Assembly (NCBI GenBank): GCA_963777755.1
Contig: CAVZSC010000028.1
Location: 71,016 to 135,015 of the forward strand
Source: DATFWC01 sp963777755
Lineage (GTDB): Bacteria > Pseudomonadota > Alphaproteobacteria > Rhizobiales > Xanthobacteraceae
Direction of reading: 5' to 3'
DNA: 64,000 nucleotides
Below the pieces are notes generated by a model that worked only from the letters and a program-made list of their open reading frames with translations, did not search any database and was not told the origin of the DNA. Shown piece by piece: positions 1-8,858 of the stretch (positions are counted from its first letter, which is position 1; the number at the start of each line of letters is the position of its first letter). The position numbers and the translations under genes are program-made.

Positions 1-1685
1 CGAGTCCAGATCGCTCCCGCCTTCTCTCCCGTCACGCCAAATCGCGCCCTGGCCGCACTCGATGTCCTGCACAGCGCGATAACGGCGCGCGAGCCCATAT
101 GCTTCTCTTCGCAAACGACCTCATCTACGCCGCGCTCGCGAAAATGCGCGAAGGCTTCCTCCGGCCGCTCCAGCCAATCCTCGCGAGCACTGGTCTCCGA
201 TGGCGACATCGTCGGCGGCAGGTAGGCGAGCCATTGCGGCGCAAGCGCAAACCGGCTCATGACTTCCAGCGCCGCCGTCGCATTCTCCTCCGCCACGACG
301 ATCCGGCCTCGCAACTCCGTATCGATCCAGCGCCGTCCGCTGACATCCTTGATGTCGAGCACCTGGTCGGCGTCGGCCTGGGCCGAAGCCGGGCCAGTGG
401 GGCTTGCGAGCGGGCGGATCGGTTCGCACCAGGTGCGCTCCGCCGCAACGTCGACGATCTCCTTTTCGGGCCAGCGCAATGCCGTCAGCTTGCCGCCGAA
501 CACGCAACCAGTATCGATGCAAAGTGTGTTGTTGACCCAGTCGGCTCGGACCACCGGCGTGTGACCATAAACGACCGTCGTAGAACCGCGGTAGTTCGCC
601 GCCCAATCGGCGCGCACGGGTAGTCCGAACTCGTCGATCTCGCCGGTGGTCTCGCCAAACAGGGCGAACTCCCGGACGGCTCCCGAACCGCGACCGATCA
701 TGTCCTCCTTCAAGCCGGCATGCGCGACTGCCAGCCGGCCGCCGTCCAGCCAGACATGGCTGCGGAGTCCATCGAGAAAGGTTGCGACGGTCTCGCAAAA
801 GCCGCGATCCTCGCGTGCCAGCTGATCAATGGTCTGTTGCAAGCCATGGGCGATAGTGACCTTGCGGCCCGCAAGCCAGTGCCGGACCTTGCGATCGTGG
901 TTGCCCTGGACGGCATAAGCGGTGCCGGCGGCAGTCATGCTCATCGCGATGCGTAGCACATCCGGCGAGTTGGGGCCGCGATCAACGAGGTCGCCAACAA
1001 GGACCAGCTTCCGCCCCTCGGGCGGAGTCACCGTGACATTGCGATTGCATTGGTCATTCGACCATTCGACGCGATAGCCGAGCCTGGCGAGCAGCGCTTG
1101 CAGTTCGTTGGCGCAACCGTGGACATCGCCGATGATGTCGAACGGGCCTGTCTCTTTGCGCTTGTCGGTCCAGAGCGGCTGGCGGATGACGGTGGCCGCT
1201 TCAATGCTGTCGACGCTCGAGAGTTTCCACACCTGCCGGAAGCCTTCGCGCTGCAAGCCGCCGAGCCCGCGCCGGATCTCCGAAACCATTCTTTGCACGA
1301 CCTGTCCGCCGAACGAGCGGTCGGGCCGCGCCTTGTTGCGCGCGATGCAAATGTCGATGCCCGGGTCGAACACGATGGCCACCGGCAGAGCGTGCCACTT
1401 GCGGGCGAGTTCGACCCAGCCTTTGCGCTCGGCGGCGCGGACGTTCGTGGCGTCGATGACCGCAAGCTTACGGTGCTTCAGGCGCTTGCCGGCGATTTCA
1501 CGCACCAGGTCGAATGCATCCGCGTTGATGCTTTGGTCGTTTTCATCATCCGCCACCAGGCCACGACAATAATCCGACGAGATCACTTCGGTCGGGAGGA
1601 AATGTTTCGCCGCAAAAGTAGACTTGCCGGACCCGGTCGAGCCGATCAGCACGACCAGCGAGAAATCAGGAATTTCGATGTTCAT
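1..1685 (-). CDS. pnkp: Polynucleotide kinase-phosphatase Pnkp (RNA repair), 3' end outside window
   Basis: This is the end-healing enzyme of bacterial RNA repair: a 5'-kinase, a 2',3'-phosphatase and an adenylyltransferase in one chain. The kinase P-loop GSTGSGKST lies at about residues 15-23. The calcineurin-type phosphatase follows with GDVHGC, GDLVDRGP, GNHD and YGHTP motifs (about 190-370). The ligase-like domain starts with the lysine motif EEKHMGSRA near residue 530. About 561 residues are visible; the family is about 850 long, so the ligase C-terminus lies off the left edge. ATG at 1685 was chosen because it opens just before the P-loop and sits 12 bp after the hen1 stop. Pnkp normally needs Hen1 to complete ligation, and the gene order fits that complex. 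Identification is firm. Confidence 0.95.
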   Translation of the reverse strand, partial: MNIEIPDFSLVVLIGSTGSGKSTFAAKHFLPTEVISSDYCRGLVADDENDQSINADAFDLVREIAGKRLKHRKLAVIDATNVRAAERKGWVELARKWHALPVAIVFDPGIDICIARNKARPDRSFGGQVVQRMVSEIRRGLGGLQREGFRQVWKLSSVDSIEAATVIRQPLWTDKRKETGPFDIIGDVHGCANELQALLARLGYRVEWSNDQCNRNVTVTPPEGRKLVLVGDLVDRGPNSPDVLRIAMSMTAAGTAYAVQGNHDRKVRHWLAGRKVTIAHGLQQTIDQLAREDRGFCETVATFLDGLRSHVWLDGGRLAVAHAGLKEDMIGRGSGAVREFALFGETTGEIDEFGLPVRADWAANYRGSTTVVYGHTPVVRADWVNNTLCIDTGCVFGGKLTALRWPEKEIVDVAAERTWCEPIRPLASPTGPASAQADADQVLDIKDVSGRRWIDTELRGRIVVAEENATAALEVMSRFALAPQWLAYLPPTMSPSETSAREDWLERPEEAFAHFRERGVDEVVCEEKHMGSRAVIALCRTSSAARARFGVTGEKAGAIWT

Positions 1686-1697
1686 GGACGGACGCGA

Positions 1698-3080
1698 TTA
1701 TCGAGTGAAGACGGCCATCTGGGTGGGCGATCCGAGTGTCTTGTCGTTCATACCGATGCCGCTGAACTCCGCACGGTAGCCGTAAGCCGCGCTTATCCTG
1801 TCCGCCCAGCTGCGAAACTCGGCGCGGGTCCATTCGAATCGATGGTCGCGATGGCGAAAGCTGCCGGTCGCGAGATTCGGAAACAGCGTGTTGTATTCCG
1901 CGTTGGGGGTGGTCACCACGACGGTGCGTGGCCGCGCCTCCCCGAAGACGACGCGCTCGACGAGCGGAAGACGATCGGGGTCGAGATGCTCGATAACTTC
2001 GACCAGCGCCGCGGCATTGGCATCGGCCCATCGCTCGTCGCGGTAGGTGAGGGAGCCATGCAGCAGCAATACCCGGCCCTCCGGCGGTCCACCCGGCATA
2101 TGTAGCTTGAGCCGCCTTGCGGCCCGCTCCAATTCATTCGCCGCAGGATCAAGGCCGATTAGCCGGTCGGGCCATCGCTCGCGGAGCAGATGCTGCAGGA
2201 GCTTCCCTTCGCCGCAGCCCAAATCGGCAATGGTTTTCGCACCGCTCGCACGCAGCGCCGCAACGACTGCCGCCATGCGTTGGTCGTTGAGCCGGATCGG
2301 CGTTTCCAGCGCATCCTCCTGCCCACTGCGCTCGTCAGGCTCCAGGGCCTCGTCCTGGGTTTCGGGTGCGAGGCGTTCCAGCGCAGCGCGCACCAGTGTG
2401 CGACGATGACGAAGATAGCGGACGACGATCAGTTCCTTGGCGGGATGCTGCTCGAGCCAACCTTCGCCCCGCTTGAGCAGCTTGTCGATCTCCTCGTCGC
2501 CGACCCAGTAATGCTTGGCGTCGTCCATGACCGGGATCAACACGTAGAGGTGATTCAGGAGCGCGCTGAGTCGGGCTTTGCCGCTGAGGCGCAGGCGTGC
2601 ATAGGCCTTGCTGGTCGTTTCGCCGTTTGGACTGGCAATCCGGTCGAGATCGACGTTCCAACCCAGCGGTTCGAAGAGCTGTCGCACCACGTGCTCACCG
2701 CCGCGCATGGGCAGCGGCGTGACCGCGGCTTCCAGGGGAAGATCGCTGTCGGCGAGGTCCTGCCGCGCGCTGCTCACACCATTCATGGCCGTCCGGAACG
2801 TCTTGTTCAGTGCCACCGACAGGAATGAGGATGCCGCATAAGGACGATCGTTGACGTATTGGTCGAGCAGGCCGTCACTCCGTCCCTTGCCCCTGACGAG
2901 GCCAACCGGATCGACGTCGAGCACCAGCGCGGCTTCGCAGCGCGTCTCGCTGGCGTCGGGATAGAACACCAGAGCCTTGCCGTAGGTGAACTCGAGCTCA
3001 TGCAGCCGGTCTGGATGCTTGTTCAGCAGAAATCCCAGGTCGGTTGCCGGTTGATGCGTCGTCGCGATCGATAAGAACAT
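1698..3080 (-). CDS. hen1: Hen1-type 3'-terminal RNA ribose 2'-O-methyltransferase
   Basis: Bacterial Hen1 methylates the 2'-OH at the 3' end of a cleaved RNA before Pnkp seals it, which protects the repaired site against repeat cleavage. The 460-residue length matches the family. The N-terminal half (about 1-240) is the domain that partners the Pnkp ligase. The C-terminal half is a Rossmann methyltransferase with the SAM loop IADLGCGEGKLL (about 290), followed by VEVIEHLDPDRL, which carries the Glu/His metal ligands typical of Hen1, and a downstream FRHRDHRFEW segment. It is the first gene of a two-gene leftward operon with pnkp. No regulator lies beside it. Start ATG at 3080. Confidence 0.95.
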   Translation of the reverse strand: MFLSIATTHQPATDLGFLLNKHPDRLHELEFTYGKALVFYPDASETRCEAALVLDVDPVGLVRGKGRSDGLLDQYVNDRPYAASSFLSVALNKTFRTAMNGVSSARQDLADSDLPLEAAVTPLPMRGGEHVVRQLFEPLGWNVDLDRIASPNGETTSKAYARLRLSGKARLSALLNHLYVLIPVMDDAKHYWVGDEEIDKLLKRGEGWLEQHPAKELIVVRYLRHRRTLVRAALERLAPETQDEALEPDERSGQEDALETPIRLNDQRMAAVVAALRASGAKTIADLGCGEGKLLQHLLRERWPDRLIGLDPAANELERAARRLKLHMPGGPPEGRVLLLHGSLTYRDERWADANAAALVEVIEHLDPDRLPLVERVVFGEARPRTVVVTTPNAEYNTLFPNLATGSFRHRDHRFEWTRAEFRSWADRISAAYGYRAEFSGIGMNDKTLGSPTQMAVFTR

Positions 3081-3099
3081 GCCATCAGATAGCCGATGG

Positions 3100-3662
3100 C
3101 AGGATTTACATCCAGTGATTCATCACGACGCCGAGGGCCGCAGCTTCTGCGTCGGCTACGACATCGCCGGCGGCGATCCGGACGAGGAGGCGTGGAAGCA
3201 CGACGCGCTGAAATGGCATGAGAACCTGCGCGAAGGCCTGGCGCTCGAAATTGATGCCCTGGGACATGAAGAAGCCGGTGATCGCCTCGGTCCAGGGCCA
3301 TGCGCTGGGCGGAGGCTGTGAGCCGGCGATGCTGTGCGACATTACGATTGCCGCGTCCGATGCGAGCTTTGGCGAACCGAGGTGCGCTTCTCCGATGTCG
3401 GTCCGTCGATCGTCATGCCGTGGTTGATCGGATCAGGAAGGCGCGCGAGCTGCTCTATATGGGCGACAGCATCGATGCCGAGGAGGAGCTCCGGCTCGGG
3501 ATGGTCAACAAGGTCGTTCCGGTCGATGAGTTGCGCGCGGCGACCTTGAAATTCGCCAAGCGCATGACCCTTGTCTCGCCTGAGGCACTGTATGCAGCCA
3601 AGCTGTCGATCAACCGCGGCGCCGAGGCGGCCGGCTTCCGCAACGCCATCAATGCCGATCTA
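3100..3662 (+). pseudogene. Degraded enoyl-CoA hydratase/isomerase relic (copy 1)
   Basis: Crotonase-family peptides appear in sequence order but in different frames: SFCVGYDIAGGDPDEEAW (about 3145-3200), then KKPVIASVQGHALGGGCE (about 3270-3325), then SDVGPSIVMPWLIG (about 3395-3435), then KARELLYMGDSIDAEEELRL (about 3440-3500) on to RGAEAAGFRNAIN (to 3655). At least three frame changes are needed and the C-terminus is missing after about 3660. The last 350 bp are nearly identical to 15784-16130. It cannot make a working enzyme as read. Confidence 0.85.
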
Positions 3663-3754
3663 TTGTTTTGTTCTAACGCTATGATGCCGCGGCCGGCTAC
3701 GCATGGCGCGGGAGATGTTCCCGCGCTGCCAACTCGGGCTAACAAGCCCGATAG

Positions 3755-3985
3755 CTACGTTCTAGGCTCATACCGGATCGCCACCGCGCCTGAGCCGAAC
3801 TCCAGCCGGCTCACGAGCTTCAGGTCGACATGCTTCGACAGCCCCGCGAACAGCGTTGGCCCGTGGCCCGCCAGCCGGGGATGCACCACGAACTCGTACT
3901 CATCGATCAATCCCAGCTCCGCGAGCGCCAGCGGGAGCTTCACGTACGCCGCTTGCTGAAAGGAGAAGCCGCCTCGCTGCAGCAT
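3755..3985 (-). pseudogene. C-terminal relic of a dihydrofolate-reductase-family (RibD C-like) protein
   Basis: The readable 76 residues end with LALAELGLIDEYEFVVHPRL, then GPTLFAGL, then LKLVSRLEFGSGAVAIRYEP. This matches the C-terminal third of the YyaP/RibD-C reductase family, whose members are about 180-200 residues. The N-terminal nucleotide-binding part is missing and the upstream residues do not resemble the family, so this is a fragment. Confidence 0.75.
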
Positions 3986-4171
3986 CCAGCTGTGCTACGG
4001 GCGCTTGCCGCGCTTGCCGCACCGCTTCGGCGGAAACAACGCACTGCCTCGCCTCAGTCGATGGTGATCGGCGACGCTCTGATCGCGTTTATGGCGGGCA
4101 CCGGCACAATGAGGACATGTTCCATCGCTACCACCGTGACGACGGCACCGCGGGGCAGGCTGCGGCGCAGG

Positions 4172-4840
4172 ATGGCAGCGGCCGAGACGAGGAAAATGTC
4201 TTCCGAATACGATTTCCTGTCCCCTTATTCGCGGCGACTGCGGCGGACAGCGGCCTATCTGGCCGGCATGGGCGCAGTTGTGGCCGGAGCGGTTTCGACC
4301 GCATTGATCGTCGCAGTGCCGCTGCAGCCACGCAGCAATTCCGACCCCGCCTTGAGCGCGCCGGTTGCCGGTCTCACGCAAAACGGCGTTCAGCCGGCGG
4401 TAAGGGAGGATGCCAAGGCAACGACAGGCGACGTCAGTGTTCGGGCTGCCGAGAAGGCACTTCTACCGACACAGGGTCAAGCTGGCTCGACAGTTGCCAA
4501 CACTGGCACCGCTAGCCTGACGCCACCCGGGAACACGTCGTCGGCGAAATCTGCTCTCGCGCATCTGAAACTGGAGAAATCTGCGCCGGCAGCATCCGAT
4601 CCAACGGCGCCATCACCGCGCGTGCAACCGCCGACGGATGCTGCGGTATCACCTGCCAGGCAGCCAACAGGCGCTGCGGCGCAGCCGCCTGCGGCGCGGC
4701 CCAGCGCAAACCGTTCGAAATCCGAAAGACCTATAAACAGCACCGATCGAGCGCGCGATACCGTCACCCCGGAGCAACTGCGGGTGCGCCCGGAACCGTT
4801 CTCGATCCGTGAATTGTTCGCCACACGGGGCCTCCAGTAA
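4172..4840 (+). CDS. Membrane-anchored Ala/Pro/Thr-rich protein of unknown function
   Basis: The protein is about 222 residues. A short basic N-terminus (SPYSRRLRRTAAYL) precedes one hydrophobic segment (GMGAVVAGAVSTALIVAVPL, about residues 31-50), consistent with a type II anchor or uncleaved signal. The rest is a low-complexity Ala/Pro/Ser/Thr region ending in a more ordered tail (TPEQLRVRPEPFSIRELFAT). The reading frame is open further upstream to 3830, but that part overlaps a relic and looks noncoding. ATG at 4172 or 4196 is plausible; the latter has GAGG just upstream. No family was recognised. It lies upstream of the tagged papain-like gene at 5180 on the same strand. Confidence 0.55.
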   Translation: MAAAETRKMSSEYDFLSPYSRRLRRTAAYLAGMGAVVAGAVSTALIVAVPLQPRSNSDPALSAPVAGLTQNGVQPAVREDAKATTGDVSVRAAEKALLPTQGQAGSTVANTGTASLTPPGNTSSAKSALAHLKLEKSAPAASDPTAPSPRVQPPTDAAVSPARQPTGAAAQPPAARPSANRSKSERPINSTDRARDTVTPEQLRVRPEPFSIRELFATRGLQ

Positions 4841-5111
4841 GTGGTGGCTCGCCACTGCAAGGGCCGTTCCAAAACGCTCCTGGCTCGGCCCCGGTTGTAC
4901 GAGCAATTCCGTGAAATCGGTCAGTTGGCGCTGGTCGTTCCGCGGCGCCGCCAAGCGGCGAGCCCGGAACCCATAACCACCGATCGGAGGTATATTCCGG
5001 GCTCCCTCGCTATGCTCGGGACCCGGAGTGACCAGCCATCATATGATTCACGTCATGGAAACGCTGAACTAGATCGTACACACGTGGCCAAGATCGATAT
5101 TTCGCGGAACG
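4841..5111. other. Intergenic stretch, no gene seen
   Basis: No supported coding frame, tRNA or clear terminator was seen between the stop of the Ala/Pro-rich protein gene and the conserved leader of the next gene. It is less GC-rich near 5035-5110, where a promoter for the 5180 gene would be expected. Confidence 0.5.
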
Positions 5112-5179
5112 ATTGAACCGAACCTGGATCGGAAGCGACTTTCACCCTGGTGCAAGTCAGCAATTCAGGAACAGACATC
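5112..5179 (+). promoter_or_regulatory. Conserved 5' leader shared with the 6678-8858 gene
   Basis: The 68 bases before ATG 5180 are strongly similar to the leader of the opposite-strand gene (8859-8940). Shared parts include CCTGGATCGGAAGCGACTTT, TTCACCCTGGTG and GTCAGCAATTCAGGAA. AGGAA at about 5168 is a likely ribosome-binding site, about 8 bases from the ATG. Conservation of a noncoding leader at two distant genes suggests a shared control element or a recent duplication. Confidence 0.65.
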
Positions 5180-6067
5180 ATGGAGATCACACCGCGATCC
5201 GGCCTGCCGCTGGACCTCCCGAGGCGAGAAGGCAACCGGGAAGCGCCGGAGTTCCATCTCGCACCGACAGAAGGCGAGCATTCGGCCCCGGCCCTCGGCA
5301 CGCAGGGCGCCCCGATGGCCAGTGTCAACGCTCCGTTCGGCGGGCTGCCGCAGTCGCAATTCTTCTACGCGGATCCGAATGGCGCGGGCGGCACCGGGAC
5401 GCCGGCCGCCGGTCATGGACAGACATCGAGCGGCGCGGCTGGCGGCGCGACCGGGCCGAAACAAGTGGTGCAAACCGACAACGCCGGGGGCGGGAAGACA
5501 GTCAAGCTGAAGGACTTCGCGCCACCGGGATGGGAGAACGCCGGCGGCAATCCCGCCGCTTGTTACCGCCTCGCCTGCTCCGGGGCATCGCAAACGGCGC
5601 CCACTGGAGAGAGCGTGACCGGCGGCGGCGGCGTCATCCTTTACGAAGGCACCGCGCAGCGGATCAAGACCGACAAGACCGCCAGCGACGTCGCTCTCGA
5701 ACAGATCAAGCGCCACATCGACGCTGGGAGGGCTGTCGTCGCCGGCGTCAGCGAGCCCGCCAGCAGCAGCGTCGTCGACGCGACCAGACAACCGGTCACC
5801 GACCATTTCGTCGCAGTCAACGGGTATGAGACGGACGCCAAGGGCAAGATCGTCGGCTTGTACGCCAAAGACAACGCTGTCGGCGGTACCGCCGAGATTC
5901 ATTTCGTGGTCGGTGCCGATGGATCGATCACCAAGCCGAAGGACACGAGCCGCAACGATTACATCAGGAGTGAGTACCAGCTCTCCGAAGTCAGGTTCCA
6001 CAAGGGGTTCGAGTACGCCGGCACTCTCCGGCCGACCAACGACGCCGGCGAGAACATGGTCTGGTAG
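5180..6067 (+). CDS. Tagged protein with C-terminal papain/C39-like domain
   Basis: This 295-residue protein begins with the tag SGLPLDLPRREG followed by EFHLA, shared with the 6678-8858 product. A Gly/Ala/Ser-rich linker with GHGQTSSG follows. The C-terminal part (about 115-295) has a cysteine cluster NPAACYRLACSGA (Cys about 128 and 133), then ATRQPVTDHFVAVNGYE (His about 209) and YAKDNA (Asp/Asn about 231-232). The Cys-His-Asp/Asn order and hydrophobic strands fit a papain-like or C39-like fold. No Sec signal or membrane segment is seen, so export would need another route. ATG 5180 was preferred to the upstream start at 5150, which lies in the conserved leader. The enzymatic role is inference. 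Confidence 0.7.
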   Translation: MEITPRSGLPLDLPRREGNREAPEFHLAPTEGEHSAPALGTQGAPMASVNAPFGGLPQSQFFYADPNGAGGTGTPAAGHGQTSSGAAGGATGPKQVVQTDNAGGGKTVKLKDFAPPGWENAGGNPAACYRLACSGASQTAPTGESVTGGGGVILYEGTAQRIKTDKTASDVALEQIKRHIDAGRAVVAGVSEPASSSVVDATRQPVTDHFVAVNGYETDAKGKIVGLYAKDNAVGGTAEIHFVVGADGSITKPKDTSRNDYIRSEYQLSEVRFHKGFEYAGTLRPTNDAGENMVW

Positions 6068-6268
6068 TTAACACCTGAACCACCAGACCCACATCCGCTC
6101 AAGCATCATGTCGCCGAGAAAATATAGTCGCTAAGGTCACTGAGCGATCGATCGACCAACAATACGGCCGTCTTCATAATCGAAGCACCGAGCCATGCCT
6201 GTTCACATTGGCATGGGCGAAGCCGGTATGTCGACCACACCGCCGCGGCGGCGAGCGAAGAAGGTCGC
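6068..6268. other. Intergenic stretch after the tagged-protein gene
   Basis: No supported gene was seen. This stretch separates the rightward 5180 gene from relics and from the leftward 6678-8858 gene. No strong terminator hairpin was seen. Confidence 0.4.
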
Positions 6269-6490
6269 TTACGCGGCGCGACGAAAATGTCGAGGCCGGA
6301 TCAGCCTGCGCAGCGTCGAAGGTTCCGCACATCCAACATGCTGGGCGATCTTCTCGAGTGGTAGGCGAGTGGTCTCCAGCAGGAACATCGCCCGGCTGCA
6401 CACCGCCCTACGCACCGATCTGGATCGCCGAGATGGTTCGCCGGCGCGAGACCGCGCGAGGTCGTCCACGGTAACCTGGCGCGGCGGATC
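6269..6490 (-). pseudogene. C-terminal HTH relic of an AraC/GlxA-family regulator
   Basis: The peptide FLLETTRLPLEKIAQHVGCA followed by EPSTLRRLIR matches the second helix-turn-helix of AraC/GlxA regulators, including the usual LLETT..P.E.IA...GF/C pattern. The preceding VTVDDLARSRAGEPSRR resembles the first HTH with a damaged recognition helix. The ligand-binding domain (about 200 residues) is absent, so it is a remnant. Confidence 0.6.
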
Positions 6491-6547
6491 AGAGGAGTCT
6501 ACACCTGCGTGCTGCCGGAGCACGAGCCGGTGCGGCGCGGGCTGCCA

Positions 6548-6621
6548 GAGCATGATCCCGAAAAAGCCTGCCCCCGACACCGATCGGGGGTGGGTACCGG
6601 TTTTCGGAAGAGATCATGCTC
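6548..6621. repeat. Rhizobial-type palindromic repeat (GAGCATGATC family)
   Basis: The arms GAGCATGATC and GATCATGCTC enclose a second imperfect palindrome with CCGAAAA and TTTTCGG. Elements with this end sequence are common as intergenic repeats in rhizobial genomes (prior knowledge). The transcript would fold into a long hairpin. Confidence 0.8.
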
Positions 6622-6632
6622 CACGAATAGGA

Positions 6633-6673
6633 TAGAGCGAGATGACAATTCGAAGAAAAGCCATCTCGCTCTA
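6633..6673 (-). terminator. Hairpin downstream of the 6678-8858 gene
   Basis: A perfect 12-bp stem (TAGAGCGAGATG with CATCTCGCTCTA) with a 17-base loop starts about 5 bases after the stop codon of the leftward gene. No strong U-tract follows, so it may stabilise the mRNA end or terminate inefficiently. Confidence 0.6.
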
Positions 6674-6677
6674 GGAA

Positions 6678-8858
6678 TCAGCCATCCACATAAGTTTGCC
6701 GCACGGCCTTTTCAAAATCAGCGAGAGTCATGGACTGTATTGCTTTCGCACTATCCTCCGTTCTGCGCAGAGGACCACTATTGGTATTGTTCGCAGCCGT
6801 ACCTTGATTCGTCCCGGTGGCGCCTACGCCGTTGGTACCGTGCGGATTCCGGAAGAAAACACGGCCATTCTCAACCTTGACGACTTCAACCGCATGTCCG
6901 CCGCTACCCCAATCGAGGTCGACGTTCACGTGCGATACACCGCGACCGAGCTCGCCTCGGATCTTGTTCACGATGTCTTTCTTATCGTCTCTGAAATTCC
7001 ATTCACCATCATAGACGTCAACCGACTTGTTGTAGAGTCCCTCCATGACGCGCTCTTCTTCATTCGAAGTCAGACCGCCGCCGGGTCGATCGGCCCACCC
7101 ATCCACACTGGTGCCTCCAGTACCCTGGTTGTTGATGTAGGTTTTTCCAGGACGCGCATAATTCATCAGCGAAGACTGGATCAATCGTTCGCTGTGAGAA
7201 CGGGTGCTGTTGTCCCCTTGCCACGCCGTCGGCCCGGGCACACTGATCGCCGCCCCATTGGCCAGCTTTGATTGTCCCGTCAGAGCAAGATCGGTTGCGA
7301 TCCGCGCATATTCGGCCGGATTTTTGGCTGCCAGTTTGTGGCTGATGCTCGTGCAGGTACACGTGCCCCTGTTCGATTGATCGATGAAATTGTCGGGTGC
7401 GCTTACTTCCTGCAGCAACTGTTCGCTGTATTGCGCGGGAGTAACCGGATTGCCGGCGCTGTCGACAAGACGCGCATCCGTCGTCGGGGAGCTGGCAAGA
7501 CGATCCAGGTTATCGAGCAGGGTCGGGGCGTTCTTGCCGATGCCGTGCGTTTTCAGCGCGGAAACGCCGTTCACTTCGCGTTGCAAGAGATCCTGAAGCG
7601 CCGTCCGGCCCGCCGGTGTTGTCTTTTCGAAAACGTTTAGCGTCTTGCCTTGCTCGACGGGATTCAGTGCGCCGAATTTCGGGTCGCTCGCGAGCTTCGA
7701 AAGATCCTGGATGTATCTGGTGTCACCCGCGTGTGCCGCCGCGCGATCGAGTATCTGTCCCCTGAATCCATCGCCCATTTTTTTCTGGAAGCTGTCGCTT
7801 CCGATCATTTTCTGCAGATTCGTCAGGTTCGCAGCCGAAGCCGGATTGCCGGCGAGCGCTTTCAGGGCTCGATCCCGATTTGCTGCGCCACCGAGTTTTT
7901 CGAAATTCGGATCCGTCGCCAGCTTCAGCAACTGACCGCGTTCAACCGGTTGGCCGTCATATTTTTCGATTTGTTCGCGAATGTTCTTTTGTGTGACCGC
8001 ATCCAGCTTCTGGAAATTGGGATCTTTTTCGAGTGTCGCGCGATCCTTTACGTTGTCGCGAACCTGCTGCAGGTCGGCGGGATTCGCTCCGAGTTTCTTG
8101 ACATAATTCTGCTGTGCGTCCGGCGGAAGTTTTGCAAGATTCGGATCGATTGCGAGCTGGAGCGCGCTTTCGCGACCGGCCTGATTCTTCTGGTTTGCGT
8201 TCATCTGGTCGCGGACCAGTGTTTTGGTCGCCGGATCCAGAGTCTTGAATGATGCGTCGTTTTCGAGTTGCAGGCGGTCATGCGTATTTGGGCCGATGAT
8301 GCCGTCGATTTTCAGTTTGTTTACTTTCTGGAAATCGCGCACGGCATTTGCCGTTTCCTGATTATACTTTCCGTCTGCCTTGATCGGCTTTCGGCCGTTT
8401 TCCGCGCGCCAGGCATTGACCTGGTCCTCGGCTGTCTGCACATCCGCGCCCTTGCTTCCTTTTGAAAGCTCCGGTTTGGACGCGCCGAATCCAGCTGCAC
8501 TGCCGGCTCCGCCTCCGCCTCCGGGTGCGCCCCGTCCTCCCGTTTCAAACCTCAGGAAACTCGGATACAGCCGACCTGTCGGAAAAAACTCTGCCATGCC
8601 GGGCACGCCGGGCCCGGTGCCGCCCATGCCGGGCGCGCCGCTCGTGCCGTTCCCGCTTGTGCCGCTCGTGCCACTCCCGCTTGTGCCGCTCGTGCCGCTC
8701 GATGCCTGTCCATGACCGGCGGACGCCGTCCCGGCGCCCCCCGCGCCACCACGTGTGTCGCTTTCTTTCAGTGCGAGATGGAACTCCGACGCTTTCAGGT
8801 CGCCTTTTTCCTTCGGAAGGTCCTGCGGCAGGCCGAGCCGGGGCGAGATCTCGATCAT
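6678..8858 (-). CDS. Large tagged protein: peptidoglycan-binding domain, helical DPxF repeats, papain-like C-terminus
   Basis: The 726-residue product opens with LGLPQDLPKEKG and EFHLA, the tag shared with the 5180 gene. A Gly/Ser/Thr repeat linker (about 45-125) follows. A PG_binding_1-type domain ends in DGIIGPNTHDRL (about 140-200). About six helical repeats of roughly 40 residues follow, each opening with DPxFxxL-like motifs (DPNFQKLD, DPNFEKLG, DPKFGALN; about 200-420). The C-terminal domain has SNRGTCTCTSIS (Cys about 500-502), GSGGHAVEVV (His about 654) and FFRNPHG (Asn about 671), the order of a papain-like catalytic triad. No Sec signal is seen. ATG 8858 was chosen over 8951 because the upstream part is the conserved leader. 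A cell-wall-targeted or secreted effector is the best guess. Confidence 0.75.
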   Translation of the reverse strand: MIEISPRLGLPQDLPKEKGDLKASEFHLALKESDTRGGAGGAGTASAGHGQASSGTSGTSGSGTSGTSGNGTSGAPGMGGTGPGVPGMAEFFPTGRLYPSFLRFETGGRGAPGGGGGAGSAAGFGASKPELSKGSKGADVQTAEDQVNAWRAENGRKPIKADGKYNQETANAVRDFQKVNKLKIDGIIGPNTHDRLQLENDASFKTLDPATKTLVRDQMNANQKNQAGRESALQLAIDPNLAKLPPDAQQNYVKKLGANPADLQQVRDNVKDRATLEKDPNFQKLDAVTQKNIREQIEKYDGQPVERGQLLKLATDPNFEKLGGAANRDRALKALAGNPASAANLTNLQKMIGSDSFQKKMGDGFRGQILDRAAAHAGDTRYIQDLSKLASDPKFGALNPVEQGKTLNVFEKTTPAGRTALQDLLQREVNGVSALKTHGIGKNAPTLLDNLDRLASSPTTDARLVDSAGNPVTPAQYSEQLLQEVSAPDNFIDQSNRGTCTCTSISHKLAAKNPAEYARIATDLALTGQSKLANGAAISVPGPTAWQGDNSTRSHSERLIQSSLMNYARPGKTYINNQGTGGTSVDGWADRPGGGLTSNEEERVMEGLYNKSVDVYDGEWNFRDDKKDIVNKIRGELGRGVSHVNVDLDWGSGGHAVEVVKVENGRVFFRNPHGTNGVGATGTNQGTAANNTNSGPLRRTEDSAKAIQSMTLADFEKAVRQTYVDG

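Noticed and set aside
5035..5179. A rhizobial tts box (type III secretion regulon) upstream of the tagged gene
   Set aside because: No convincing match to the conserved core of the tts box was found, so type III export cannot be claimed.
5180..8858. That the papain-like proteins process the double-glycine peptides at 52.3-52.7 kb
   Set aside because: They lack an ABC exporter fusion and lie 44 kb away. Nothing links the two loci.
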